From NCBI GenBank assembly GCA_007695035.1, contig REEO01000083.1:1-37436 (forward strand): 37,436 bases of DNA, in the 5' to 3' direction. Shown piece by piece: positions 1-8,063 of the stretch. The position numbers and the translations under genes are program-made. The number at the start of each line of letters is the position of its first letter. Position 1 is the first letter of the stretch. The stretch is from Saprospirales bacterium. GTDB taxonomy: Bacteria; Bacteroidota; Bacteroidia; Chitinophagales; Saprospiraceae. Below the pieces are notes generated by a model, which had not been told where the DNA came from, made no database searches, and worked only from the letters and a program-made list of their open reading frames with translations.

Positions 1-2582
1 TTGCCAATCGCAGCCACAAAATCTGAAGCCTCAGAGCAGGTGATCGTCTCATCCGAAGGTGCATCTACAAAATCAGGGGCCGGAGCAGGTTCCACTGTAA
101 TCACCTGGGTGTGACTTAATGTATGATCGCAATTCACTGTCTCTTCCCACGTAATTGTTATCGTGCCACCGCACTCGTCCCAGTTCTCCTCAATGACTGG
201 AGAAACCTCGCCGCTGATCTCACAAGCGTCGCTCTCATTATTCGTGTAGGAAAGTGCCGTGACCGCGGCCACAAAATCTGAAGCCTCGGAACAAGTGATC
301 GTCTCATCCGAAGGTGTATCTATAAACTCAGGGGCCGGAGCAGGTTCTACTATGATTGTTTGCACATGCTCAATGGTTCTGTCACAATCATCCGTAAAAG
401 TCCAGGTGATGGTTTGCTCTCCTCCGCATTCATCAAAACTGCCAGCCAGTTGACCTTCTGCAAAACCAGCTATCTCACAAGTCAGTTCTTGCTCATTCGA
501 ATAGTGTAGAAAATCAAACTCAAAATCCACTGCGTAATTACAAGAGATTATGGTATCGTTGGGAGGGTTTTGAAAGACAGGGAGTTGAGGTTCAGGAATA
601 TTTATTTGTTGTTCGCAGGTGGTTGTATTTCCACAATAATCCGAAACCTGGTAAAATCTGACAATTGATTGGCTACAAGGAGGTCCTGAAACACTGTCAC
701 TCAAAAGGTTGAAAGTGTTGTAGTCCACACTACAGTTATCCGAAAGAACTCCCCCTGCCGCAAGAAATTGATCTGCTGAAGTATATGGGGGATAATCCTC
801 TACAGAGCACAGTTCAGGATTAATTTGGGGACAGGTTATTTCCGGTGGAGTTTCATCATTGATAAAAACAATCTGCGAACATTCATCCATATTACCGCAT
901 TGGTCCTGAATAGAATAAATTCGCTCCACAGTTTCCGGGCAACTCAATTCGTCACTCACTTCGGAGACCAACTCAAATGTCAATTCATTAATTTGACAGT
1001 TATCTGTTGCAATTCCTCCTGCATCTATAAATTCCTGAAAAGAAGCAAAAGCTGGTGCTTCATCTATATTGCAAGAAACAATTATTGAATCCGGGCATTG
1101 AATTTGAGGAGGAGAATTGTCATCCAGCGTAATAGTTTGCTCACAGGTGTTGTAATTGCCGCACTCATCAGTTACTCTGTAAACCCTAATCAATTCCTCG
1201 GGACAACTGTTGCCATCCGAAATTTGATCTACCAATTCTATCCCCGATTCCGATATATAACAGGGATAATTAACCTCACCACCTGCATCCAACAATTCAG
1301 AAATTGTAGCATAGGGAGGCAAGTCATCAATACTACAAGCCACGAGATCCGGTGGACATTCCAGACAACCGTAAACCTCCACTAAAAGGGTATCCTGATT
1401 GCTGCAACCATTCTGATCGGTAGAATTAACGATATACTCAGTCGTGATAGTTGGTGAAAGTATAAAGCTTCCATCTTCGCTTCCAGATTGAACCCCTGTT
1501 TCCGGTATCCATTCATAGTCAACTCCGGCAGGTAAATCATACTCGATCTCCATTCCGGGACAAATCTCTTCAACAGGTGGAAGATTCAAATCAGGCAGGG
1601 TATTGATCTGAATGTCCACATTGAATGTATCCCGGGAACATCCAGATTGAAAGTTGTCGATGAGAATCATAGAGTGAGTACCAGATACCTCAGGGAGGAT
1701 GGTATTGGTACTTCCGATTTCGTTTCCGGTGGCGTCAGGCCCATCAAACCAAATGTAGGTGTATGTGGACGGCTCATCGGACAATATTGCCGTGACCTCC
1801 TCAACCCCATCCTCACAAAAAACTGGTGGATCCGGAAAAAAAGTTACATCGGGCAGGAAAATGACCTGCACCAAAACAGTATCGCAAATGGGATCAGGAA
1901 AAACACAAGTCCCCCCCTGATCAGAAACCTGTCCGCAAACTTCGTATTCAATAAACTGTGGCGAACTATATGCAGGGGTGAATTCCGGCTCCGTACAACC
2001 CGTTGTACATGATAAATAACTGTTGTATTCACCTGTTCCCGAAGTGATATCCTGCCATACAATGGTGCTCTCGTCAATATTTCCACTCACTGACATAGAG
2101 TAGTCGCAGTTAACCTGAGCATTTAAAGGGGCAGACCCAATAATTCCCGGAACCGACTCAATGATATACTCATTCTGATTGGCACCTGGTTTGCAAAAGG
2201 TTATGTAATAAGTTTCTCCTCCAGGCAGACAAATAGGTTCTCCCACAGGTTCCTCAGGCCCGCAGTCAATCTGGTAGAACAGTGCACCTGAGGGCTCAGC
2301 ACCTGAGTATATATCGAAAATGAAACCAATGGCCTCCTCATCCAGGGTTATGGTAAAAGAAACACACCTGTCCGGGTGACTTTGGCCGCAACAAACTCCC
2401 TCTCTGGATACCTGGGGTGAAATGTAAACACTGTCGGGATTGCCTGTTAGGTCCACGTCAAAATGGGGTACATCCGAATCACAGTCCGGATGCCCAACTT
2501 GGGAAAACACATGCATGGGACTTAACCAAATAAGATACCATACATATATCCCAATCGGAATATAATTTCTCCATACGGTCAT
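1..2582 (-). CDS. Giant HYR-like repeat surface protein, N-terminal 860 codons (C-terminus outside window)
   Basis: The frame is open without a stop from an ATG at 2582 to the window edge, so the protein is at least 860 residues and its C-terminus is missing. Residues 1-28 form a signal peptide (hydrophobic IPIGIYVWYLIWL, then HVFSQ). Next comes a Cys-rich N-terminal module (about 29-150, with FTITLDEEA, ALFYQIDCG and GETYYITFC) that I associate with large Bacteroidota surface proteins. PKD-like stretches follow, then three HYR-like modules from about residue 400 (each roughly CP..I..C / DNC / V.D.CGN..TC / PP.I.CP). The visible end holds 85-residue repeats of another type (PSDETITCSEASDFVAA, then DECGG.ITITW). 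The protein is probably an exported adhesin or gliding-type surface protein; T9SS export is inferred because the sorting domain would lie outside the window. Confidence 0.85.
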   Translation of the reverse strand, partial: MTVWRNYIPIGIYVWYLIWLSPMHVFSQVGHPDCDSDVPHFDVDLTGNPDSVYISPQVSREGVCCGQSHPDRCVSFTITLDEEAIGFIFDIYSGAEPSGALFYQIDCGPEEPVGEPICLPGGETYYITFCKPGANQNEYIIESVPGIIGSAPLNAQVNCDYSMSVSGNIDESTIVWQDITSGTGEYNSYLSCTTGCTEPEFTPAYSSPQFIEYEVCGQVSDQGGTCVFPDPICDTVLVQVIFLPDVTFFPDPPVFCEDGVEEVTAILSDEPSTYTYIWFDGPDATGNEIGSTNTILPEVSGTHSMILIDNFQSGCSRDTFNVDIQINTLPDLNLPPVEEICPGMEIEYDLPAGVDYEWIPETGVQSGSEDGSFILSPTITTEYIVNSTDQNGCSNQDTLLVEVYGCLECPPDLVACSIDDLPPYATISELLDAGGEVNYPCYISESGIELVDQISDGNSCPEELIRVYRVTDECGNYNTCEQTITLDDNSPPQIQCPDSIIVSCNIDEAPAFASFQEFIDAGGIATDNCQINELTFELVSEVSDELSCPETVERIYSIQDQCGNMDECSQIVFINDETPPEITCPQINPELCSVEDYPPYTSADQFLAAGGVLSDNCSVDYNTFNLLSDSVSGPPCSQSIVRFYQVSDYCGNTTTCEQQINIPEPQLPVFQNPPNDTIISCNYAVDFEFDFLHYSNEQELTCEIAGFAEGQLAGSFDECGGEQTITWTFTDDCDRTIEHVQTIIVEPAPAPEFIDTPSDETITCSEASDFVAAVTALSYTNNESDACEISGEVSPVIEENWDECGGTITITWEETVNCDHTLSHTQVITVEPAPAPDFVDAPSDETITCSEASDFVAAIG
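13..522 (-). repeat. 85-residue (255-bp) tandem coding repeats in the giant adhesin
   Basis: Two copies start exactly 255 bp apart in plus-strand coordinates (GCCACAAAATCTGAAGCCTC at 13 and at 268). They stay nearly identical for about 100 bp and then diverge. The encoded unit runs from PSDETITCSEASDFVAA through DECGG and ITW to VEPAPAP. A more degenerate copy precedes them in the protein, and the array continues past the window edge. Close identity at DNA level points to recent duplication or gene conversion. Confidence 0.85.
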
Positions 2583-2943
2583 CTTGGGGCAAGGGATTTA
2601 TTGTATATGAACTTGCCGTCATCCTTGTAAGGCCTAAGGAACACCATTACCTTAAACCTTATCTAACATTATCAGACTTAAAGATAACAAAACCAACACC
2701 ATAAACCTAATTTTTTCCTGAAAAGTCATCCTCCTAAATAAGCGAAATCGTAAAAAATCACATGAGAAATTTTGTAGATAAATTAAATTCATAATTTGAC
2801 TCTTTTTAGAATGTTTTAAATACTGCTTACCACACAATTATCAATTATGCCTTTATCATATTTATGATTGAAACAATTAACGCTTAACCCAAATACCCAG
2901 AATGGGTCTTTCACTTTTTTCTGTCCATGAAATTTTGGATGGG

Positions 2944-2967
2944 TTTTGCCAGGATTATTTGGCAAAA
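2944..2967. repeat. Perfect 8-bp inverted repeat (hairpin)
   Basis: TTTTGCCA at 2944-2951 pairs with TGGCAAAA at 2960-2967 across an 8-nt loop. It stands alone in non-coding DNA about 360 bp upstream of the giant adhesin gene and is followed by no clear T-run. It could be an operator or an RNA hairpin; its role is unknown. Confidence 0.4.
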
Positions 2968-3300
2968 GATGAGAATCTTTATCAATGGACATTGCTCTCG
3001 TAGTTGCAATTCGCGTGCCAAAGTGGGACTGCCTAAAAACAAATAAATTTTGCTTTTTTTATACTTTTCATGCTTTTATTCTGTGGTGGTTTTCACATAA
3101 AAACCCAGAATGCTGTTTGCAACAAACCGCCAAAAAACACACTTTCTTTTGACTTGCAGATTTTACAAATACTATAAAGGTTAATGGGTAGCAGGGTACA
3201 ATAGAAATGTGGTGGCAAGCAATATTTTTTTTAAAATTCGCTCTTAGAAAGCTCAGCTTTTTAACAAATAGTTACCCAATCAGACACCTAATCCTAGCCT

Positions 3301-3361
3301 TATCAAGGTTGGATACTGGGCGCTAAAAAAAGCCTATCAAGATTGGCTCTGGGTCATTAAA
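3301..3361. repeat. Imperfect direct repeat, 34-bp period
   Basis: TATCAAGGTTGG at 3301 and TATCAAGATTGG at 3335 begin two related units of about 27 bp. Each continues through a CTGGG core to a TAAA end. The repeat lies just beyond the operon terminator; no function is evident. Confidence 0.4.
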
Positions 3362-3404
3362 GGTATCACAGGTAAGACTGATTTTGTCCTCAAAAGGGCC
3401 CATG

Positions 3405-3434
3405 AAAAAGGGGACAGATAAGATATCGTCCCCT
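3405..3434 (-). terminator. Rho-independent terminator of the sigma-factor operon
   Basis: Read on the minus strand, AGGGGAC (3434-3428) and GTCCCCT (3416-3410) form a perfect 7-bp GC-rich stem around an 11-nt loop, directly followed by a T-run (3409-3405). It lies about 55 bp past the stop of the outer-membrane barrel gene, so it most likely ends the 5984-3488 transcript. Confidence 0.85.
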
Positions 3435-3487
3435 CATTGATTTCTGTCACTCAGCGCAACAAAACCCAGTTTTTAAATCTTTTTTCC

Positions 3488-4387
3488 TTAGAACGGAATC
3501 AAAATCAGTCCGGCGCTCACCATGCCAATTTCGTAGCCACTGTTCTTATTTTTGTCAAACACATCGGTCATTGAGTAATTGATGTAAAAATTGACCGGGC
3601 CGTAGCCAATTTGTCCGGCAACACCCCATCTGAAAGGCGACAGGTTGAAATTATCCTTCTCCTTTATATTGTCCCGTCTTCTGTTATTGAACTTCTGCTT
3701 GAAGTTAGAACCCAGTCTGGTATTTCCGTAAACGCCAGCTGCTATTCGGAAAGAATTTCTTGAGTTGGAGGGATTGCTCTCGTAGTTGAGTAAAAGCGGA
3801 ATGGTCAAATAGGTGGAATTTAATCGGGTTTTAACCGGTACGCGCTCAGCATCTCCCTCGTAATCAAATCTGAGTACGCCGAGTTCTCTCCTCATTACAA
3901 TAGGGTTGTCAAACATGATTTTGTGAAAATTCAGACCAATTCCGTACTCCAGATTCAAGTTGTGATTGATTAGATTGAACCGCTGTCGCATGATATAAAG
4001 ATTGACATTGGTAGAATTCGCAAGTCTTTGCTCAAAGGGATCCAAATCCCCATCGATATCGTCCAGCCTGTATTCCTCAGCTGGAAGCCAGATATCAAAC
4101 CCCAGCTCAAAGGTTATAAATCGCGTATTGACATTCCTTCTGCTGCGATCTCTGCCCTGCATGGGAATCTCTATTGTTACACCATTCGATTTGGTCTCGT
4201 TGGTGTCTAAGGCCGAAGGAGCCGATGCTATTGCATCCCGATCTTCAAGGCCAAAAGAAGTCTCCTTTTTTTCATCCACCGAAATATCCAAGGGCAGAAT
4301 AGTGGTGGCATTTAGGGCATTTTGCTCCAAAACAGAGACAAACAATAACAAACCGCCAAGAAGAGCGGCGAATTTCAAGCACTTCAT
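3488..4387 (-). CDS. Outer-membrane beta-barrel protein, last gene of the ECF sigma operon
   Basis: The protein has 299 residues and starts at an ATG. A signal peptide covers about residues 1-27 (hydrophobic FAALLGGLLLFVSVL, then ending in NALNA). Residues 28-90 are polar and look flexible. From about 91 to the end, alternating amphipathic strands rich in Tyr, Phe and Asn end in a C-terminal Phe (GLILIPF), which fits an outer-membrane barrel of the OMP_b-brl type. It follows the anti-sigma-like gene by 27 bp and precedes the terminator, so the three genes are probably one transcript. A role as receptor or stress target for the sigma/anti-sigma pair is inference from context. No enzyme motif is visible. 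Confidence 0.8.
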   Translation of the reverse strand: MKCLKFAALLGGLLLFVSVLEQNALNATTILPLDISVDEKKETSFGLEDRDAIASAPSALDTNETKSNGVTIEIPMQGRDRSRRNVNTRFITFELGFDIWLPAEEYRLDDIDGDLDPFEQRLANSTNVNLYIMRQRFNLINHNLNLEYGIGLNFHKIMFDNPIVMRRELGVLRFDYEGDAERVPVKTRLNSTYLTIPLLLNYESNPSNSRNSFRIAAGVYGNTRLGSNFKQKFNNRRRDNIKEKDNFNLSPFRWGVAGQIGYGPVNFYINYSMTDVFDKNKNSGYEIGMVSAGLILIPF

Positions 4388-4414
4388 ATTGATGATTTTT
4401 TCTTGTTAGGAAAA

Positions 4415-5404
4415 TTATTTCTTCGCGTATTCAGGTAAGAAAGAATCGGGTATGGATTCGGGGTCGAGGGGCAAATTGCCGGGGTCAAAAAAGTCTCCAA
4501 AACCTCTGGGTGTCACCCGGTCGATAAACCTCGCAATAATCCCATTACTCTCCCTGTCTTCCAAAATTTCAGAATTCAATCTGCTGAAATCAACCACCGG
4601 GGTCTTTGCTACCAGCCATTCCCTGTCAGTCGCAAGCGGCTTGCTTTTCAAAAGTCTGGACGGAAGGCGATCAATGGCCTCCACAGGGTTTCGCTGTTCT
4701 GATGCAATCTCATTTTTTGAAGGTTTCACCATTTCATCGAAGTCAACGACCAGCCATTCGGCATCCGCAATTTCCTCTCTTAGTTCTTTTTCCGGTTTTG
4801 ACTCTGCAGCTCCATTTTCTTCCGCTGCGTCATCTTCAGAAAGAGAACCAATTGCAATGGTACCTTCATTTACAAATTCATCCTCTTCGCGGTATGTAGT
4901 CTTTTCCCCGGTCAATTTTTCCGACTTCGCAATCCTTACAGCGTCCTCAGTTTGAGTGGCTCCTCTTTCCTCAGGTAAAATATCCACTTCTTTAAGCTGT
5001 ACTTCAAAAAATTGATCTGTTTTTGATTCAGAATCATCAACCGGTGCTTCGTTCAATGCGACTACCACCGGATCCTGAGTCTCCAGGTGAAGAGAAATAG
5101 AAACCCAAATGGATGCAATCAAAAGCAAAACTACGGCGGCAGCCTGCCATAGTTTTAGTTGTACCGGCCTGTGAAGCAAACCTATTGTAGGTGGGGTTTG
5201 ATAAAGTGATTCTTTGCGGGAAAAAACAGGCGTTTCACCTGCCATTTCCAGCTTCAGGACAGCCTGCTGCAAGTCTTCCATCTCTTCAGCGATATCCGGA
5301 TTCTGAGCGAGAAACTCTTCAAAAGCCTCCCTTTGCTCTTTTGGCAGTGTCCCTTCCAAAAAGTCGATGGCAAATTGCTCGTAATTATCTCTGTCGATTT
5401 TCAT
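4415..5404 (-). CDS. Single-pass membrane protein, putative anti-sigma factor
   Basis: The protein has 329 residues. The N-terminal part (about 1-80) is cytoplasmic and helical, with the FLEGTLP / EQREAFEEFL / NPDIAEEMEDL pattern typical of the N-terminal anti-sigma domain of Bacteroidota regulators. No His-x3-Cys-x2-Cys zinc motif is present. A single transmembrane helix follows at about 84-105 (LWQAAAVVLLLIASIWVSI). The periplasmic remainder of about 220 residues is strongly acidic and low in complexity and resembles no enzyme. The gene starts 55 bp after the ECF sigma gene and is followed after 27 bp by an outer-membrane barrel. Gene order and N-terminal pattern support anti-sigma function; the family assignment is from memory. 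Confidence 0.7.
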   Translation of the reverse strand: MKIDRDNYEQFAIDFLEGTLPKEQREAFEEFLAQNPDIAEEMEDLQQAVLKLEMAGETPVFSRKESLYQTPPTIGLLHRPVQLKLWQAAAVVLLLIASIWVSISLHLETQDPVVVALNEAPVDDSESKTDQFFEVQLKEVDILPEERGATQTEDAVRIAKSEKLTGEKTTYREEDEFVNEGTIAIGSLSEDDAAEENGAAESKPEKELREEIADAEWLVVDFDEMVKPSKNEIASEQRNPVEAIDRLPSRLLKSKPLATDREWLVAKTPVVDFSRLNSEILEDRESNGIIARFIDRVTPRGFGDFFDPGNLPLDPESIPDSFLPEYAKK

Positions 5405-5459
5405 TCTTGTTGTTTTGCTATCCGTTTAAAAAATCTGCTTACTTAGTTTTGAACACCCT

Positions 5460-5984
5460 CTACTTCCTCCGGGAGGCGGGGTCTCCGGTTTTCCGTATCA
5501 GGTCGGGCTGTATTTTCTCGAGACTGACCTTGAGTTTTTTTCTCGCCCGGAAAAGATACACTTTCACCTGACGCAGACTCAAGTCCATCAATTCTGCTAT
5601 CTCCTCGTATTTGTAACCCTCCAGGTCTTTGAGCACCACAATGCTTCGCTGGACCTGGCTTAAATCATTGAGCGCCAGCTTGACAAGTTCCCTGCTGTCG
5701 TATTCACTGTAAAAGTCAGTCGGGTTTTCACTCTCCGGCAATTCACCGGGATGATCGACTCTGCGACTTTTTCTGTAATTGTCAATCAAAATGCGATAAA
5801 CGCAGGTGTACAACCAACTTTTTGCTCCTGATGACTTCACGCGACTTCGCTGTTTCCAAAGCCTCAGAAAGGCCTCCTGAACAGCATCCTCAGCCTCATT
5901 CCGGTCTCCGCAAATTCTGTATGCGTAGCCCATCAGCCCATCTGAATAATCCCTGACACAGGAGTTGTAAAAAGCAGCTTTCAT
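5460..5984 (-). CDS. ECF-type RNA polymerase sigma-70 factor
   Basis: Using the ATG at 5984 the protein has 174 residues; the frame can also start at an upstream GTG (5999). Region 2 is clear (DRNEAEDAVQEAFLRLWKQ, then the promoter-melting stretch SWLYTCVYRILIDNYRKSRR). Region 4 follows at about residues 110-160 (LEGYKYEEIAELMDLSLRQV, then KVYLFRARKKLK, a helix-turn-helix). Regions 1 and 3 are absent, as expected for extracytoplasmic-function sigma factors. It heads an operon with a membrane anti-sigma-like protein and an outer-membrane barrel, so it probably responds to an envelope signal and may regulate itself. A 15-bp palindrome lies just upstream of its start. Confidence 0.93.
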   Translation of the reverse strand: MKAAFYNSCVRDYSDGLMGYAYRICGDRNEAEDAVQEAFLRLWKQRSRVKSSGAKSWLYTCVYRILIDNYRKSRRVDHPGELPESENPTDFYSEYDSRELVKLALNDLSQVQRSIVVLKDLEGYKYEEIAELMDLSLRQVKVYLFRARKKLKVSLEKIQPDLIRKTGDPASRRK

Positions 5985-6014
5985 ATCCCTTTTACGCACA
6001 GCAGGTAGATAATG

Positions 6015-6029
6015 TTACACGCAGTGTAA
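6015..6029. promoter_or_regulatory. Palindrome upstream of the ECF sigma gene
   Basis: TTACAC (6015-6020), a GCA spacer and GTGTAA (6024-6029) form a perfect 6-bp inverted repeat 30 bp upstream of the ATG at 5984. Size and position fit a dimeric operator or part of an autoregulated promoter, but it also resembles the end of the neighbouring repeat arrays. No TAnnTTTG box is evident in this leader. Confidence 0.4.
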
Positions 6030-6035
6030 AGTTCA

Positions 6036-6071
6036 GAAAGTATAAAGTTCGGAAAGTGGATAGTACAAAGT
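6036..6071 (-). repeat. Degenerate tandem AACTTTRTAC repeats
   Basis: Read on the minus strand, the leader of the sigma gene holds related units: CAACTTTGTACT, then TTCCGAACTTTATACTTTC, then GAACTTTACAC. The 19-mer recurs with one change (TTCCGAACTTTGTACTTTC) at 35513 and at 35665 on the plus strand, so this is a dispersed repeat rather than a gene-specific signal. Confidence 0.6.
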
Positions 6072-6093
6072 TGATAATGGACCGGTCCTCAAA

Positions 6094-6149
6094 GCCCTGA
6101 AGGGCATGCGTGTACGGTTAGTGTCTGTAGTTACGCACGGCGTGCGTAA
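6094..6149. repeat. Composite REP-like palindromic element
   Basis: Two hairpins lie together. GCCCT-GA-AGGGC is at 6094-6105, and TTACGCAC-GGC-GTGCGTAA (8-bp arms) is at 6131-6149. The second shares its core with palindromes at 19134 and 35427, here in the opposite orientation as judged by the flanking CTACAG. The first resembles the CCCTTCAGGG hairpins at 18937 and 19002. The element separates the type B T9SS gene from the sigma operon. Confidence 0.75.
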
Positions 6150-6186
6150 TATACATTTTGAAATATTGAAAAAAGAAATGACAATA

Positions 6187-8007
6187 TCAACGGACCAGCA
6201 GCAAACTCCCCGACTCCCGAACTCTGCTGCCGTCTTCAGCCGTAAAGTCCAAAGAGTAAACAAATTCTCCCTGATCGGGCAAATCACCATCCACCCTGCC
6301 GTTCCAACCGCGGTCCGGGTCTCTGCTTTCAAAAAGCAACTGACCCCACCGGTCAAAAACCTGGAGTTTGTATTCAACAATGTTGTCCTGGAAGAGAAAT
6401 TCGGGTTTAAAAATGGCATTGACTCCCTCGGGCCTGAATGCATTGGGGATATATACACGAACCTCACCGGTCAGACAGAGCTCATTGGACTCGCAGTTGA
6501 AAGTGAGGATTTCGCCATTGGGTAGGGGAACCTGGCCGGAGACGTGTTTGCGGTAGCAAATCCTGCCCTCATTCAGGTCACCGGCAGCCAACCGGTCCTC
6601 GTACTCATTGCCTGACAGGTCTGAAATGGGAACATCCCGCACCGTGCCATCCACCAGTTCTTTTTCAATCCTTTGGTCAAATACCACTCCTTGAATTCCC
6701 GAAAAACTCCAGTGAAGTCTGTTTTGCGTCTCACTCACATTTTGCCCATCCAAATGCAGGGTTACTACTGTGTCACTGGTTTCAATATCTTCACATAAAT
6801 CCGTAGTCTCCAGAAAAATTTCGTAGGGTGGCGAATCTCCCGCTTGCAATTGCAGCGTAATGGCATTGACCGGATTCAGGGGCAGGTTCACGGTTTCAGT
6901 ATGTACCTGGCGAAATTGAGGTTGACCTGCGGACCTCATCATAATTCGGAACCGGGCTATCTCAGCCGTCTCGTTCCAGTACCAGCGCAAGTCCAGAGTG
7001 TTTTCATCCGGATAAGCACAAAAATCTACAATCATTAAATCTCTTACAGGCTCCACGATATCAGGCACAATACAGAGGGTATTGGATCGTGAAGAAGCGT
7101 CCAATTCACTGTTTTCTGCCGTGACGTAAAAACATATTTCCTCGTCTTTAAACAGGGAATCAAAAGCCACAGACAGATCTCCACCGTCTAAATTCATCGA
7201 AACGTAGAAGCTATCCCCGGGAATTCCCACCCAAAGTTTATGCCTGCTTATGCCATCCGGCCAGTTGATGTATTCATTCCACTCCAAATTCACCGTTTGG
7301 AGGCACTCTTCCACTTCGAAATCGAGCAAAATGGTATTGTGAGGCTGATCAAAAAAGCTCCGGCTGCCACAGTCATTCATACCGAGCACGTAATAAACTT
7401 CGGAGCGATTTTCTGCATTGGCTCCGACATCGAGGTATTGTAAGGTATCACTGACAGTATCGATTGGTACCGTTCCATCCGGAGTGTTGCGGTAAATCAC
7501 ATAGCGAGACACCTCCACATCGGGGCTCCTTTTCCACTCGACCAGCACTCCATCTTCAAGTACCGAAAGAGAGGTAATGGGGACATTTTGGAGGGGCAAA
7601 TTGGTGAGAGTATCCGAGTACAGCAACTCCTCTTCTTCGGGACAATCGGTGAGCGAACTCAAGAAATAATACCAGTTCAGTCCGAAGGGATTGGGGGCTT
7701 CCACAAGTGTGGTATTGGGTGAGAGGACCGTATCCATGACTTCAAAAGGACCGTCGGGCATATTGGAGCGATAGATCACATATCCGAGCAACTCGCCGCA
7801 ATCAATTTCCGGGATTTCCCAAACCAGCGTATCTCCTTCCACACACCTAAATTCCGGGGCTGCAACCTGAGCCGAGGCAGTTTGGACTTCAAAAACCAAC
7901 AAGCCGATAAAAAGTATTCCCCATTGCAAAAAACGGGATTGCGAAAACACTGCCGGCATTTGCAAAACCGATTTACGAGAATTTGATTCCAGTGGGTTTG
8001 ATTTCAC
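6187..8007 (-). CDS. T9SS type B (gliding-motility-associated C-terminal domain) protein with fibronectin-III-like modules
   Basis: The protein has up to 606 residues. The longest start is GTG (8007); an ATG at 7959 would give a more compact signal peptide (hydrophobic GILFIGLLVFEV, then ASAQ). Several Ig or fibronectin-III-like modules follow, with repeated phrases such as YVIYRSNMPDGPF and YVIYRNTPDG and scattered Cys pairs. The last 90 residues are a textbook gliding-motility-associated C-terminal domain (VYIPNAFRPEG, LQVFDRWGQLLFES, WNGRVDG, GEFVYSLDF, SGSLLLVR), the type B sorting signal for T9SS. The product should therefore be exported by Sec and then across the outer membrane. It lies 56 bp behind the lipoprotein gene and may be cotranscribed with it. 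Confidence 0.9.
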   Translation of the reverse strand: MKSNPLESNSRKSVLQMPAVFSQSRFLQWGILFIGLLVFEVQTASAQVAAPEFRCVEGDTLVWEIPEIDCGELLGYVIYRSNMPDGPFEVMDTVLSPNTTLVEAPNPFGLNWYYFLSSLTDCPEEEELLYSDTLTNLPLQNVPITSLSVLEDGVLVEWKRSPDVEVSRYVIYRNTPDGTVPIDTVSDTLQYLDVGANAENRSEVYYVLGMNDCGSRSFFDQPHNTILLDFEVEECLQTVNLEWNEYINWPDGISRHKLWVGIPGDSFYVSMNLDGGDLSVAFDSLFKDEEICFYVTAENSELDASSRSNTLCIVPDIVEPVRDLMIVDFCAYPDENTLDLRWYWNETAEIARFRIMMRSAGQPQFRQVHTETVNLPLNPVNAITLQLQAGDSPPYEIFLETTDLCEDIETSDTVVTLHLDGQNVSETQNRLHWSFSGIQGVVFDQRIEKELVDGTVRDVPISDLSGNEYEDRLAAGDLNEGRICYRKHVSGQVPLPNGEILTFNCESNELCLTGEVRVYIPNAFRPEGVNAIFKPEFLFQDNIVEYKLQVFDRWGQLLFESRDPDRGWNGRVDGDLPDQGEFVYSLDFTAEDGSRVRESGSLLLVR

Positions 8008-8063
8008 GATGAGTAAGGTAAAATTGAATCTACAAGGACCAACGCAGATTCAATATTAATGTT

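Larger units (their letters stand above)
2583..3487. other. Intergenic region without a convincing gene (905 bp)
   Basis: This AT-rich stretch lies between the start of the giant adhesin and the end of the sigma-factor operon. A weak -7-like box (TATCTTTA, minus strand, 2679-2686) sits about 100 bp upstream of the adhesin ATG. An 8-bp perfect hairpin lies at 2944-2967, an imperfect direct repeat at 3301-3361, and the operon terminator at 3405-3434. The only short open frame (2652-2837, minus) is low-complexity and lacks family features. Confidence 0.6.

Noticed and set aside
2652-2837. 61-codon open frame on the minus strand upstream of the giant adhesin
   Set aside because: AT-rich low-complexity translation without family features. 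It overlaps the probable leader of the adhesin gene.
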